46,956 nt of DNA from Candidatus Binatia bacterium (GCA_035541935.1 DATKMJ010000062.1:1-46956); one strand, 5' to 3'. Positions 26,016 to 38,156 are shown, numbered from the stretch's first letter. Made by a program: numbers and translations. The notes: generated from the letters alone by a model not told the origin.

Positions 26016-26797
26016 GGCCGGTACCAGCCGGTGATCATCGAGCGCATCTGATTGACGAAGCCTTGCGTCGCGACCTGGAAGACGTGAATCGCGAAGAATC
26101 CCAGGAGCAGCACCATCCCCGCGAAGTGCCAGAGCCTCGCGAACTGGCGTCCGCCGAAAACCACGGTCAGCGGATTGGCGATCGCGTCGATTCCGGGCGA
26201 GAGCGCGAGCCCCGTCACGACGACGAGCGGCGCGAGCACGAAGAGCACGAGCGTATAGGCGGCCTTTTGCAGCGGATTGTAGATGCCGTGCGGCGGCGGC
26301 GTCTCGCGCAGCTTCAAATAGTAGGCCTGCATCGGCCATAGCTTCGGAACGTCGCCGGGCCGCAGCACCATCTCGCGCAGACTGCCCTTGATCGCGCTCG
26401 AGATCAGCCACGCGAGCCAGCACACGGTAGCGACCCATGCAAAGAAGAGATGCCAGCGGCGGCCGCCCGAGAGATCTTGATAGCCGGGTATCGTCAGCGT
26501 CGCGCCGAAGGCGCGCGCGCCGCGCGAGCCCATCCCGTTTCCCGTCCAGCCGAGCCAGTTCGTCGTCACGAACGTATGCCCGAAGATCGTCGTCGTTCCC
26601 ACGCCCGCCGCAGGCGAGCCGATTGCGAGCACGCGCCGCGCCGGGTCGCTCTTATCCGATGCGTCGAGGTTCGGCGACGCGTTGAAGATCTGCAGCCCGC
26701 TCCCGACCAATACGAAGAACGCGACGAACCACACCCAATGGCTCGCGCGGGTTAGCAGCGCGTAACGGTAGATCGGCGCGGGCCGGACCGAGCTCAT
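26012..26797 (-). CDS. cytochrome b/b6-domain membrane protein
   Basis: 261 residues with about five helices and paired His suited to two b haems (RASHWVWFVAFFVLVGSG, WHLFFAWVATVCWLAWL, FARLWHFAGMVLLLGFFAIHVFQVAT in part). It resembles the cytochrome b561/hydrogenase-type quinol oxidases that feed electrons to periplasmic molybdoenzymes. Transcribed just before the Mo-oxidoreductase gene. A TATACT box ends six bases before the ATG, which would make the message leaderless. Confidence 0.85.
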   Translation of the reverse strand: MSSVRPAPIYRYALLTRASHWVWFVAFFVLVGSGLQIFNASPNLDASDKSDPARRVLAIGSPAAGVGTTTIFGHTFVTTNWLGWTGNGMGSRGARAFGATLTIPGYQDLSGGRRWHLFFAWVATVCWLAWLISSAIKGSLREMVLRPGDVPKLWPMQAYYLKLRETPPPHGIYNPLQKAAYTLVLFVLAPLVVVTGLALSPGIDAIANPLTVVFGGRQFARLWHFAGMVLLLGFFAIHVFQVATQGFVNQMRSMITGWYRP

Positions 26798-26803
26798 ACT
26801 GGG

Positions 26804-26809
26804 AGTATA
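26804..26809 (-). promoter_or_regulatory. -10 box suggesting a leaderless transcript of the cytochrome b gene
   Basis: Minus-strand TATACT, then CCCAGT, then ATG. Initiation six or seven bases downstream would fall on the start codon. No good -35 is visible, and no Shine-Dalgarno site precedes the ATG. Confidence 0.4.
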
Positions 26810-26853
26810 ACGCCTGCGAGGCCCGGTCGGATGAGGGCGCGAACCCGCCGGGG

Positions 26854-27622
26854 ATGGCTGAGAGCGTTAAACTCGCGGTTGGCGACGGCATCGCCCGGGT
26901 GACCCTGGCGCGGCCCGACGTCCGAAACGCCTTCAACGCCGAGGTGATCGCGCAGCTCCACGACGTCTTCACGCGCATCACGGCGGCCGACGACGTGCGG
27001 GCCGTCGTCCTCGCAGGCGAGGGGAAGGTCTTCTGCGGCGGCGCCGACGTGAACTGGATGCGCGACTCGTTGAATCTGAGTTTCGATGCGAACGTCGCCG
27101 ACGCCGAGCGCATGAGCGATATGTTCCGCGCGATCGACAACTGCCCGAAGCCGGTTATCGCCGCGATCCACGGCGCGGCGCTCGGCGGCGGCGCGGGCCT
27201 CGCGGCCGTCTGCGATATCGCGATCGCGACCGACGACGCGATCTTCGGCTTCACCGAGGTGAAGCTCGGCATCATTCCCGCGGTGATCTCGCCGTTCGTT
27301 CTCCCGAAGATCGGCGCATCGCACGCGCGCGCGCTCTTCGTCACCGGCGAACGTTTCGGCGCCACGCACGCTCGCGAGATCGGGCTCGTGCACGAGGTCG
27401 TGCCCGCGAGCGAGCTCGATGCGGCGGTCGATCGCCGGCTGGCGGAGCTGAGCACCGCCGCGCCGAGTGCGATCGCCGCGATCAAACTGCTCGTGCGCCG
27501 CGTGCTCGACGGCTCGTACGACGAGTCGCGCCCGACGACCACGCAGGCGATCGCGCGCCAACGAGTCTCGCCACAGGGGCAGGAAGGATTGCGCGCCTTT
27601 CTCGAGCGCCGCCCGCCCACGT

Positions 27623-27630
<8 letters not shown>
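26854..27630 (+). CDS. liuC: enoyl-CoA hydratase/isomerase, likely methylglutaconyl-CoA hydratase
   Basis: 258-residue crotonase. Oxyanion-hole segments (GKVFCGGADVNWM and IHGAALGGGAGLAAVCDIAIA) and the catalytic Glu region (FGFTEVKLGIIPAVISPFVL) are present. Position directly before mccA and HMG-CoA lyase points to hydration of 3-methylglutaconyl-CoA in leucine breakdown; the fold alone does not prove the substrate. The mccA start lies 8 bases inside its end. Confidence 0.85.
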
Positions 27631-29559
<1,929 letters not shown>

Positions 29560-29563
<4 letters not shown>

Positions 29564-30471
29564 ATCTGCCGAAGCGCGTCACGCTCTTCGAGATGGGCGC
29601 ACGCGACGGTCTGCAGAACGAACGCGCGATTATCTCGACCGACGACAAAGTGCGTTACATCGACCTGCTCTCGGAGAGCGGGCTGCGGTGGATCGAAGCG
29701 ACCTCGTTCGTCAGCCCGAAGGCGATTCCGCAGCTCGCCGATGCCGCGGAGGTCTTCGCGCGCATCCGCAAAGCGCCGGGAGTGCGCTATCCGGTGCTCG
29801 TTCCGAACCTCAAGGGCTACGAGCGGGCGAAGGCCGCCGGCGCCGACGCGATCGCCGTCTTCACCGCGGCGTCGGAGCGCTTCACGAAGCGCAACATCAA
29901 CATGACGATCGACGAGTCCCTCGCGATCTTCGCCGACGTCGTGCGCGCGGCGACGAGCGACGGGATGTGGGTGCGCGGCTACGTCTCGACGGCGTTCGGC
30001 TCGCCGTTCGGCGACGAGGTGACGCCGCAGATGGTCGTCAGCGTCAGCGTGAAGTTGATGGAGATGGGCTGCGACGAGCTCTCGATCGGCGATACGATCG
30101 GCGTCGGCGTTCCTAGCCAGGTCGACGCGCTGATCCCGCCGCTCGCCGCAAAGATTCCGCTCGATCGTATCGCGATGCATTTCCACGACACGCGCGGCAC
30201 CGCGCTCGCAAACGTCTACGCCTCGCTGCAGCAGGGAATCGCGAAGTTCGACGCTTCGTCGGGCGGCTTAGGCGGCTGCCCGTACGCTCCCGGCGCGACC
30301 GGCAACGTCGGCACGGAGGACGTGCTCTACCTCCTCCACCAAATGGGCATCGAGACCGGCGTCGATCTCGCAAAGGTGCGCGCCGCGTCGCGCTTTATCG
30401 CAACCGTGGTCGACCACGAGCTCACGAGTAAAGCGTTCCAGGCAATGGAGGCCGCTACTAGCGTAGTCTGA
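29560..30471 (+). CDS. mvaB: hydroxymethylglutaryl-CoA lyase
   Basis: 303 residues. TIM barrel of the HMGL family: VTLFEMGARDGLQNE (metal/catalytic Arg-Asp), FVSPKAIPQLADA, ERFTKRNINMT, AMHFHDTRGTALANV (His metal ligands) and the flexible-loop catalytic Cys in GGLGGCPYAPGATGN. Cleaves HMG-CoA to acetoacetate and acetyl-CoA, the end of leucine catabolism. Last gene of liuC-mccA-mvaB; a dispersed repeat follows its stop. Confidence 0.95.
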
Positions 30472-30475
30472 GCGG

Positions 30476-30500
30476 TCCTTCGACAGGCTCAGGATGACAC
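30476..30500 (-). repeat. dispersed repeat, copy A
   Basis: Read on the minus strand it is GTGTCATCCTGAGC followed by CTGTCGAAGGA. Related copies start GTGTCACCCT at 38937 and 42894. It lies in the gap between mvaB and the convergent DUF3052 gene. Confidence 0.7.
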
Positions 30501-30510
30501 CGAAAACGGG

Positions 30511-30918
30511 CTACCGTAAGCGAAGCGGGATCACGAAGCGCGTTGCGGTGTGCGATTCGCTGTATGCGCTGATCTTATTGTCGACGAGTCCGGCCGCGAT
30601 TCCCGAGGAGCGAACCTCGTCGTCGTTCGGCGACGCGCCGCGGCCCTTCGGATGAAAGACCCAGAGCGCGCCGCTCGGCTTGAGATGTGAGGCGGCGCGC
30701 GCCAAGCGCGTGAGATCGCGCGGAGCGTCGACGCGCAGGAAGATCAGGTCGTAACGCGTGCGCAGCGCGAGGGCGGCACCCTTCGCCAGCCGCGCGTTGA
30801 GCGCCATGGTAAAGCTCTCTTCGTGGCGGCCGACGAGCGCGACGTGTGCCTCGGCGACGACGCCGAGTTTCTCGAAGAGCGTGCGTCCGGAGTAATCCCG
30901 CTCGACTGTCGCAGCCAT
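30511..30918 (-). CDS. DUF3052 domain protein
   Basis: 135 residues. YSGRTLFEKLGV at the start, RYDLIFLRVDAPRDLTRLARAASHLKPSGALWVFHPKG (in parts) and GLVDNKISAYSESHTATRFVIPL at the end match DUF3052, a family common in Actinobacteria and related to class I methyltransferase folds but without a clear SAM motif. Function unknown. ATG 30918 shares one base with the glycosyltransferase stop (TGATG). Confidence 0.85.
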   Translation of the reverse strand: MAATVERDYSGRTLFEKLGVVAEAHVALVGRHEESFTMALNARLAKGAALALRTRYDLIFLRVDAPRDLTRLARAASHLKPSGALWVFHPKGRGASPNDDEVRSSGIAAGLVDNKISAYSESHTATRFVIPLRLR

Positions 30919-32057
30919 CAGAAGCCCAGATTCTTGGGCTTCGGCGGAATTTCCGTGTAGGCCATCGGCCGGTCCCACCAATCGTGAAGGCGCGCGCGGA
31001 GGCGCTCTTCGCTCGGCGGCGGCGGCACGCGCAGTTCGAGCGCTCTCTCGTAGGCGCCGAGATAGCGGTCGATCATGCGCTCGACGGTGAAGTTCGCCTC
31101 GACGTGCGCGCGACAGGCCTGCCGGTCGAGCGACGCCAGCAGCGGCACGCGCGCGACGGCCTCGTCGACGGAGTCGCACAGGAAGCCGGTCGCGCCGTCC
31201 ACGACGATCTCCGGCAGCGATCCCATGCGCGCGCCGAGCACCGGCGTACCGCAAGCCATCGCTTCGATCGTCGTCAACCCGAAGCGCTCCGGGCGCGTCG
31301 TCATATGGACGAGCGCGAGCGCGTTGGAGAGGAGTTCGTTACGTGCCTCGCGTTCGACGGCCCCGAGAAACTGCACGCGATCGCCGTCTACGTGCGGCAG
31401 AACCTGTTCGCGAAAGTACGCCTCGTCCTGCGGTATCGCGGCGATCTTCAAGCGCACGCCGGCGCGCCTGGCGATCTCGATCGCGAGATGCGTACCTTTC
31501 TCGGGATGGAAGCGCCCGAGAAAGCATAGATACTCGCCGGGCGTCGCGCCGAACCGAAAGAGCGCGGGATTGATGCCGTTGTACGTCGTGGCGAGATAAT
31601 CGAGTCCGGGATCGCGGTCGGCATCGGAGATCGAGCAGTAGAAACTGCGCCCCGCGGCCGCGTAGTATGCCGCCAGAATTTGCGGCGACGAGAAACCGTG
31701 GATCGTCGTCAGCAGCGGCGGCGCGGTCGAGCCGAGCGCGTAGGTCAGCGGCTTCCAATCGAAGTGATTGTTGACGAGATCGAAATCGGACAGGCGCGCG
31801 AAGCACTGCCCGATGTGCAGCGCGGTGAAGACCTCGTCGTTGAGCGCCCGATCCTCGTTGAGGCCGACCGGAACCGCCGATACGAGCGTTCCGTCGAAGC
31901 GTGAGTTGCCGGTCGCAAAGAGCGTTACGTCGAGACCGCGACGGCGCATGCCGTCGGCGACGTCGAACGCGACCTGCTCCCACGGTCCGTAGCCGGGCGG
32001 CGGTGCGGGCCACGAAATCGCAGCCAGCACGGCCAGCCGCAGACCTTTGAGATCCAC
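30918..32057 (-). CDS. glycosyltransferase family 4 (GT-B fold)
   Basis: 379 residues. N-terminal acceptor domain (LAVLAAISWPAPPPGYGPWEQV), then the donor domain with YLCFLGRFHPEKGTHLAIEIA, the Lys region and the E-x7-E motif (RPERFGLTTIEAMACGTPVLG). Uses a nucleotide-activated sugar; acceptor unknown. Four bases separate it from the phosphoesterase upstream, and it is followed by the DUF3052 gene with a 1-base overlap. Confidence 0.9.
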   Translation of the reverse strand: MDLKGLRLAVLAAISWPAPPPGYGPWEQVAFDVADGMRRRGLDVTLFATGNSRFDGTLVSAVPVGLNEDRALNDEVFTALHIGQCFARLSDFDLVNNHFDWKPLTYALGSTAPPLLTTIHGFSSPQILAAYYAAAGRSFYCSISDADRDPGLDYLATTYNGINPALFRFGATPGEYLCFLGRFHPEKGTHLAIEIARRAGVRLKIAAIPQDEAYFREQVLPHVDGDRVQFLGAVEREARNELLSNALALVHMTTRPERFGLTTIEAMACGTPVLGARMGSLPEIVVDGATGFLCDSVDEAVARVPLLASLDRQACRAHVEANFTVERMIDRYLGAYERALELRVPPPPSEERLRARLHDWWDRPMAYTEIPPKPKNLGF

Positions 32058-32061
32058 CGGT

Positions 32062-33459
32062 TTAGAAGTCGTCGTCGACGACGTGATCGTTGCCCTGCGC
32101 GACCGCGAGGTTGAAGTGCGTGCGCCGAATGAGCCTCTCCATCGCCAACTCGGCGAACGGCGGCACCGGCGCCGCGCGCGTGTAGTCGAACATGTCGCTG
32201 AGATCGTCGTCGGTCGCGTCGCGCCGGCCCATATTTCCCAGCGCCCAGTTCTTCTCGATGAACGTCGTGATCGAAGTGGATTCGCGCCGCGTATGCGAGA
32301 CGTACGGAAGCGCGCCCGGCTTCTGCGGATCGTAGTTCGAACGGGCCCACGCCGAGATCACGACGATCGGAATGCGAAAGCCCCAACTCGTTCCGTCGGG
32401 CCCGGGCGGCGGATCGACGCGATCGTACCAGCCGCCGGAGTCGTCCCACGTGAGGACGATCGCGCTGTCCTTATAGTAGTCGCACTCCGGTGCCGCGCGA
32501 CGGCTCTGCACGAGCGCGAGGTAGATCGAGCCGACCCAGCCGGGTCCGCCCGCGCTCAGGTTCCCCGCGTGATCGGAGTCGAGCCAGTTCGGCATGACGA
32601 ACGAGACTTGCGGGAGCCGGCAGTTCTGGATGTCGCCGAGGATCGTGCCCGACGGCGTGACGACGTTACGCCCCCAGTCGGGGCCGTAACGGATCTTGCG
32701 GAACGCGTCGTAGATGTTGACCGTCGGATCGCTCACGTCGTTATACGCGCCGGTGTAATACTTCCACGAGACGTGCGCGGCGTCGAGCAGATCGGCGATC
32801 GACGTCTGATCGAAGCAGGGAAAGACGCCGGGTTTGATCGTCTCTTCGCCCGCTCCGAAGAGCGGGACGGTCGTACCGGCCTTCGAGTCGCAGCCCCAGA
32901 TCGCGTCGTTCGGATTGCCCGCGATCCGGCTCTGCGCGGTCGCGAGCGTGAAGTGGCTCGGAAACGTCGGCACGAGGCGCGGCGCGAAGTTTTCGTCGGC
33001 GAGCGCGTAACGCGCAGCCAGCAGATGGTAGATCGTCGTCTCGGACGCCGGAAGATACGCGTACTCGAAGCCCGGCGCGGGCGTCGGGGCGCCGAGCAGC
33101 GTTCGCACCGCGTCGTTCGCGAAGCCGTCCATCCTGCCGCGGTTCCACTCGCCGAGCAGCGCGTGGTGATTGTGGCTCGGGTCGGCCGGATACTCGAAGG
33201 GCACCGCTTTGAGTTTGACGATCTTGCCGTCCACGGTCGTCGTCTGCGCGGTCTGCGCGCCCGGATACGGACCGCCGCGTGCGAGAACCGACGACGCGAA
33301 GAGGTTGTCGAACGTGCGGTTCTCTTGGACGAGGACGATCACGTGGCGGATCGGGCTTCCCGTGATCTGCTGACCGAGCAGCGTCGGATTCGACGAGGTC
33401 GAGCCGCTCGCGCCGCTCGCGCCGAGCACCAGCGCCGCGAGAAACGCGAGCCGCTTCAT
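32062..33459 (-). CDS. phosphoesterase family protein (phospholipase C / acid phosphatase AcpA type), secreted
   Basis: 465 residues with a signal peptide (MKRLAFLAALVLGASGASG). The catalytic nucleophile block HVIVLVQENRTFDNLF, NHHALLGEWNRGRMDGF, TFPSHFTLATAQSRIAGN (in part), FVMPNWLDSDHAG and VLTWDDSGGWYDRVDPP identify PF04185. These enzymes cleave phosphoester bonds in phospholipids or phosphomonoesters outside the cytoplasm, often for phosphate supply. ATG 33459 overlaps the amidohydrolase stop (ATGA); the much longer open frame upstream is antisense noise. Confidence 0.9.
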   Translation of the reverse strand: MKRLAFLAALVLGASGASGSTSSNPTLLGQQITGSPIRHVIVLVQENRTFDNLFASSVLARGGPYPGAQTAQTTTVDGKIVKLKAVPFEYPADPSHNHHALLGEWNRGRMDGFANDAVRTLLGAPTPAPGFEYAYLPASETTIYHLLAARYALADENFAPRLVPTFPSHFTLATAQSRIAGNPNDAIWGCDSKAGTTVPLFGAGEETIKPGVFPCFDQTSIADLLDAAHVSWKYYTGAYNDVSDPTVNIYDAFRKIRYGPDWGRNVVTPSGTILGDIQNCRLPQVSFVMPNWLDSDHAGNLSAGGPGWVGSIYLALVQSRRAAPECDYYKDSAIVLTWDDSGGWYDRVDPPPGPDGTSWGFRIPIVVISAWARSNYDPQKPGALPYVSHTRRESTSITTFIEKNWALGNMGRRDATDDDLSDMFDYTRAAPVPPFAELAMERLIRRTHFNLAVAQGNDHVVDDDF

Positions 33460-34604
33460 TGAATCAAGCCGTTTTTGAAGACGAGCTGCGGATCGCGCAG
33501 CGCGCGCACGTCCTCGCCGGCGTCGCCGCGGAGCAGCAGCATGTCGGCGGGCTCGCCGAGCGCGAGGATGCCGCGATGCAGCCCGATCAATTCGGCGGCA
33601 ACGCTCGTCGCTGCGTGGAGCGCCTGTTGCGGCGTCATCCCGAGCATCGACCACATCAGCTCGACCTCTTGCGCGTAGTCCTCGTGGTAGTTGTACGGCG
33701 TGCCGGCGTCGGAGCCGCCGGCGATGCGAACGCCGCCTTCGTAGGCGCGCCGGATGTTCGCGAGCATCTTCTCGCTGAGGCCGCGTGCCTTCTCGGCGAC
33801 GTAGCGCGGCACGTGCCCCTCTTCGAGATGCGCGATGATGCACGTCGGGGCGCTCAGCGTCGGCACGAGGAAGACGCGGCGCTCCTTGAAGAGCGCGATC
33901 GCTTCGTCGTCGAGCAGCGAGCCGTGCTCGATCGAATCGATGCCTGCGCGCAGCGCGTTCTTGATTCCCTGCGTGCCGATCGCGTGAGCGGCGACTCGCA
34001 ATCCGTGGTTATGCGCCTCGTCGATCGCGGCGGTCAGCTCCTCGGGCGTCAGCTGCGCGTTGCCCGGCACCGCGCCCTTCGTCATCACGCCGCCGGTCGC
34101 GATCATCTTGATGCAGTCCGCGCCTGCGAGCATCTGCTCGCGCACGGCCTTGCGCGCGTCCCACGGCGAATCGACGGCGCGCCCGATCGGCCAGCCGTGG
34201 CCGCCGGTCATGCAGAGGACGTTGCCGACCGCGCGCATGCGCGGACCGGCGATCCGTCCCTCGTCGATCGCCTCACGCACGTCGAGCGCGATCTTGTTCG
34301 AGCTGCCGAGATCGCGGATCGTGGTAACGCCGGCCTTCACCGACTTCGCCGCGTTCGCGACCGCGCGCAGGAGCCGCTGGCTCGGCGTCGTGGTTGCGAC
34401 CATCCCCATCATGTCGGGCTCGCCGCTTCCCTCGAGATGCGCGTGCGCGTTGACGAGGCCCGGCGTCACGCAGGCGGCTTCGAGGTCGCACTCGCCGCTC
34501 GCCGCGCGGATCTCGCCGATCTTGCCGTCCTCGATGACGATATCGACGCGACGTTGGGGCGGCTCCAACGTGCCGTCGTAAAAAACTCCGGCCCGAACGA
34601 TCAT
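33456..34604 (-). CDS. amidohydrolase family protein (imidazolonepropionase/prolidase-like)
   Basis: 382 residues of the metal-dependent amidohydrolase superfamily. Visible ligands: NAHAHLEG (first HxH), KMIATGG with the likely carboxylated Lys, HAIG and IEHGSLLDDEAI (His ligands), and GGSDAGTPYN with the catalytic Asp. No signal peptide. Related proteins hydrolyse Xaa-Pro dipeptides or organophosphates; the substrate here is unknown. 34 bases downstream of marC. Confidence 0.88.
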   Translation of the reverse strand: MIVRAGVFYDGTLEPPQRRVDIVIEDGKIGEIRAASGECDLEAACVTPGLVNAHAHLEGSGEPDMMGMVATTTPSQRLLRAVANAAKSVKAGVTTIRDLGSSNKIALDVREAIDEGRIAGPRMRAVGNVLCMTGGHGWPIGRAVDSPWDARKAVREQMLAGADCIKMIATGGVMTKGAVPGNAQLTPEELTAAIDEAHNHGLRVAAHAIGTQGIKNALRAGIDSIEHGSLLDDEAIALFKERRVFLVPTLSAPTCIIAHLEEGHVPRYVAEKARGLSEKMLANIRRAYEGGVRIAGGSDAGTPYNYHEDYAQEVELMWSMLGMTPQQALHAATSVAAELIGLHRGILALGEPADMLLLRGDAGEDVRALRDPQLVFKNGLIQ

Positions 34605-34638
34605 CGTGCGGATATTCGGACCCGCCCCGAGCGCGCCT

Positions 34639-35292
34639 TTAGCGGATCGTCAGATTCGTGAGGCCGGCGACGCCGTTGATGACGAGCTGCACGGCGATCG
34701 CCGCGACGATGATGCCGACGATGCGCCCGACCGCGTCGATTCCGGTTACGCCGAAGACCCGGGTGAGCGTCTGGGCGCCGCGCATGAAGACGTAGGTGAT
34801 GAAGACGACGATCACGGCCACGACGACGAAGATCGTGCCGTTCAGGTAGTTGTGCTCGTCGGTCGGATTCACGAGCGCGACGCTCGCGGTCAAGGCGCCG
34901 GGGCCGGTGATGATCGGTATCGCGAGCGGAAAGACAGACGGATCGCTCGCCGGCGCGACGGCCTTCGCGGTATCGGCCGTCTGGCGGTCGGTCTTCTCGG
35001 CGAAGACCATGTCGAAACCGACTTTGAGCAAGAGCAGGCCGCCGGCGATCTTGAACGCGCCGATCTCGACGCCGAGCGCCTTGAGCAGCGCCTCTCCCAA
35101 GAACGCGAAGCCGATGAGCGTGACGCCGGCGACGATCGACGCGCGCCTGGCGATCTGCGCGCGGTCGGCAGGCGTGCGTCCCTCGGTCAGCGTCGCGAAC
35201 GCGGCCGCGGCCTCGATCGGATTGAGCATCGCGACGAGCGTCACGAAGACGTAAAACGCCTCCGCGATCTGCGCCGCTAGCACGCCGTCCAC
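34639..35292 (-). CDS. MarC family integral membrane protein
   Basis: 217 residues, six predicted helices. MLNPIEAAAAFATLTEG near the N-terminus, FKIAGGLLLLKVGFDMVF and FPLAIPIITGPGALTASVAL are the conserved MarC/UPF0056 segments. Transport role is unproven despite the name. GTG start at 35292, overlapping the purK end by 16 bases. Confidence 0.88.
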   Translation of the reverse strand: MDGVLAAQIAEAFYVFVTLVAMLNPIEAAAAFATLTEGRTPADRAQIARRASIVAGVTLIGFAFLGEALLKALGVEIGAFKIAGGLLLLKVGFDMVFAEKTDRQTADTAKAVAPASDPSVFPLAIPIITGPGALTASVALVNPTDEHNYLNGTIFVVVAVIVVFITYVFMRGAQTLTRVFGVTGIDAVGRIVGIIVAAIAVQLVINGVAGLTNLTIR

Positions 35293-36419
35293 CGCAGCTT
35301 CGCGTGAGCGGCCCGCGCGCGCGCGATCGCCGCGTCGTCCACCGGACCGTCGACGAGCATCGTGAAGTGCCCCATCTTGCGGCGCGCGACGGCGTGGCGC
35401 TTGCCGTAGACGTGCAAGACGATCGACGGATCGCGCAGCAGGTCGGGGATTCCCGCAAGGTGGTCGCCGTGGCCGTCACCGAGCACGTTCATCATGATCG
35501 CGTTCGCGAGCAGCCGCGGCGGCGAGAGCGGCAGATCGCAGATCGCGCGGACGTGCTGCTCGTACTGCGAGCAGGGCGTGACGTCGATCGTGTAGTGGCC
35601 GCTGTTATGCGGACGGGGCGCAATCTCGTTGAGCAGCAGCTCGCCCGCGGTCGAGAGGAAGAACTCGACGCAGTACGTACCGACGATGCCGATCCCCCGC
35701 CCGACCGCGGCGGCCGTCTCCTTCGCGCGCCGCGCGGTCGCTTCGTCAACGCGCGCGGGCGCGATCGTCATCGCGAGCACGCCGCGGTCGTGCTCGTTCT
35801 CGGCGACGGGATAGGCGACGATCTCGTCGTGCTCGTTGCGCGTGGCAACGACGCTGAGCTCGCGCTCGAGCTCGACGGCGCGCTCGAAAATCAGCTCGAC
35901 GCCGTTTGCGGCCGCGAGCGCTGCGCGCGCTTCGTCGAGCGAGGCTACCGCCCACTGGCCCTTGCCGTCGTAGCCGCCGCGCACCGTCTTGAGGATCGCC
36001 GGAAATCCGACGCTCTCGGCCGCTGCAACGAGCTCCGCCTCGCTCGCAACGCGCGCGAACGGCGTCGTCGCAATGCCTGCCGTGCGCGCGAACTCCTTCT
36101 CGAGGAGCCGGTTCTGCGTCACGTGCAGCACGCCGCTCCCAGGCAGCACCCGATGCCCGAGCTCTTCGAGGCGGCGCACCGAGCCGATGTCGATGTTCTC
36201 GAACTCGTACGTCACGACGTCGCTACGCCGGCCGAGCTCCTCGACGGCTGCGAGATCGTGGTACGCGGCGACGATCTGCTCGTCGGCGACCTGGCCGCAC
36301 GGCGAATGCTCCTGGGGGTCGAGCGTTATGACGTTGTAGCCCATGCGCTTCGCGTCGAGCGCGAACATGCGCCCGAGCTGGCCGCCGCCGATGACGCCGA
36401 TCGTCTCGACGTGCTTCAA
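35277..36419 (-). CDS. purK: 5-(carboxyamino)imidazole ribonucleotide synthase
   Basis: 380 residues. ATP-grasp enzyme that carboxylates AIR to N5-CAIR in purine synthesis. [49 protein letters not shown] and [18 protein letters not shown] (in part) are diagnostic. TTG start at 36419 overlaps the purE stop (TTGA). Product is passed to PurE. Confidence 0.95.
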   Translation of the reverse strand: MKHVETIGVIGGGQLGRMFALDAKRMGYNVITLDPQEHSPCGQVADEQIVAAYHDLAAVEELGRRSDVVTYEFENIDIGSVRRLEELGHRVLPGSGVLHVTQNRLLEKEFARTAGIATTPFARVASEAELVAAAESVGFPAILKTVRGGYDGKGQWAVASLDEARAALAAANGVELIFERAVELERELSVVATRNEHDEIVAYPVAENEHDRGVLAMTIAPARVDEATARRAKETAAAVGRGIGIVGTYCVEFFLSTAGELLLNEIAPRPHNSGHYTIDVTPCSQYEQHVRAICDLPLSPPRLLANAIMMNVLGDGHGDHLAGIPDLLRDPSIVLHVYGKRHAVARRKMGHFTMLVDGPVDDAAIARARAAHAKLRWTAC

Positions 36420-36907
36420 TCGAGAACGCTGGAGGCCGCGGCGTCGTGCATGCGCGCGACGTACGCCGCGAGGCGCTCCGCGACGCCGGGATCCGCGAGC
36501 GCGACGATGCGCGCCGCGAAGAGCGCGGCGTTGACCGCGCCCCCGATCGCCATCGTCGCGACCGGAACGCCCGCCGGCATCTGCACGATCGAGAGCAGCG
36601 AGTCGAGCCCGCTCAAGCGCGCGGATTGCACCGGGACGCCGATGACCGGAATCAACGTCTTCGCGGCGGTCATTCCGGGAAGGTGCGCGGCGCCGCCGGC
36701 CGCCGCGATAATCGCGCGCAGACCGCGATCCGCGGCCGATTGCGCGTAGTCGAACATCTCGTCGGGCATGCGGTGCGCGGAAACGACGCGCGTCTCGCAC
36801 GGAACTCCGAGTTCTTCGAGCGTATCGCGCGCGGCCGCCATCGTCTCCCAATCCGAACGGCTGCCCATGATGATACCGACGACCGGTGCTCCGTCCTTTT
36901 GCGCCAT
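36416..36907 (-). CDS. purE: 5-(carboxyamino)imidazole ribonucleotide mutase
   Basis: 163 residues. Class I PurE converting N5-CAIR to [33 protein letters not shown] (catalytic His) and [18 protein letters not shown] are conserved. ATG 36907 chosen; in-frame ATGs at 36946 and 37009 would add a low-complexity extension overlapping the divergent gene's leader. Confidence 0.95.
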   Translation of the reverse strand: MAQKDGAPVVGIIMGSRSDWETMAAARDTLEELGVPCETRVVSAHRMPDEMFDYAQSAADRGLRAIIAAAGGAAHLPGMTAAKTLIPVIGVPVQSARLSGLDSLLSIVQMPAGVPVATMAIGGAVNAALFAARIVALADPGVAERLAAYVARMHDAAASSVLD

Positions 36908-36983
36908 CGTCGATGCGCTTCGCCAAGCGCCGGTTTTGTCATCCATGCCCGGAGGGTCGGCGTCGCGGGGCGAAGGGTGCGTC

Positions 36984-38156
36984 ATGCCACGTTTTCTTCT
37001 GGGGATCAACTACTGGCCGCGGCAGAGCGCGATGTATATGTGGCAACGCTTCGACGTCGCCGCGATCGGCGAGGACATGGCGCGCATCAAGTCGCTCGGT
37101 CTCGACGCGGTGCGCTTCTTTCTGATGTGGGACGCCTTCCAACCGGAGCCGGGGAGGATGGACGACGACGCGCTGCGCCGCTTCGACGCGGTGATGGATC
37201 GCATCGCCGATGCGGGCCTGCGCGCGATGCCGACGCTCTTCTGCGGTCACATGAGCGGCGTCAATTGGCTGCCGGCGTGGAGCCTCGAGCGCGAAACCGT
37301 GAAGGGCCGCTTCCGCACGATCGCCGGCGGCGCCGTCGTCGAGCGGCAGATCGGCGACTTCTACGCCGACCCCGAGTTGGTGCGCGCGCAGGTCTTCTTC
37401 GCGAGGCGCGTCGGCGAACGCGTCCGCGACCATCCGGCGCTTCTCGGCTGGGATCTCGGCAACGAGTTCTCCAACGTGCGCGAGCCCGCGACGCCGGACG
37501 ACGCGGCGCGTTGGAGCGCGCGGCTGACCGAGACGCTGCTCGACGTCTCGGGCGCGCCGGTCAGCGGCGGGATGCACGGCGAGGATCTCGATCGCGATCG
37601 TCGCTTGCGGCCGTCGAGCATCGCCCGGCCGTGGGAGTTTGCAACGATGCACGGCTACTCGGTCTACAGCGCGTTCGCGCGCGACCGTCTCGACACGAAC
37701 GTCGTGCCGTTTCTCTGTCAGCTCCAACAATCGTTTAGCGGCAAGCGCGTCCTCTTCAGCGAGCTGGGAAACCCCGCGTGCCCGCCGGACACGGAGCAGG
37801 TCGACGGCTTCGCCTGTCTCGACGAGAACGAGATGGCGCACTACGCGCGCGGCGCGATCGATCGCCTGCACGCGCGCGGCGCCCTCGGCGCTTTCTGGTG
37901 GTGCTGGGCCGATTACGATCCGGCGCTCGCGGCGCTTGCGCCATTCGATCTCGCGCCGCACGAGCTGCGATTCGGCGTCGTTCGGAGCGACGCGACCTTC
38001 AAGCCGGTCGCGCAGACGCTCGCGCAGATCGCCGCGGAGAATCGCAGCGTCGTCGAAGCGCTTCCGGCTCCGATCGCCGATCAAGCCGAGCACTACGCCG
38101 GGTTGCCCGAGAGCATCGTTGCCGAGTATCGTGCGTATTGTGACACGCATGAATGA
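36984..38156 (+). CDS. glycoside hydrolase, GH5-like (clan A TIM barrel)
   Basis: 390 residues without an obvious signal peptide. [17 protein letters not shown] and [19 protein letters not shown] open the barrel; [10 protein letters not shown] carries the acid/base Glu after Asn, and [11 protein letters not shown] the nucleophile Glu, as in GH5-type mannanases/cellulases. Substrate not predictable; intracellular location would suit oligosaccharide trimming. The start ATG 36984 follows GAAGGGTG; divergent from purE. Its stop overlaps the next gene's start. Confidence 0.8.
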   Translation: MPRFLLGINYWPRQSAMYMWQRFDVAAIGEDMARIKSLGLDAVRFFLMWDAFQPEPGRMDDDALRRFDAVMDRIADAGLRAMPTLFCGHMSGVNWLPAWSLERETVKGRFRTIAGGAVVERQIGDFYADPELVRAQVFFARRVGERVRDHPALLGWDLGNEFSNVREPATPDDAARWSARLTETLLDVSGAPVSGGMHGEDLDRDRRLRPSSIARPWEFATMHGYSVYSAFARDRLDTNVVPFLCQLQQSFSGKRVLFSELGNPACPPDTEQVDGFACLDENEMAHYARGAIDRLHARGALGAFWWCWADYDPALAALAPFDLAPHELRFGVVRSDATFKPVAQTLAQIAAENRSVVEALPAPIADQAEHYAGLPESIVAEYRAYCDTHE

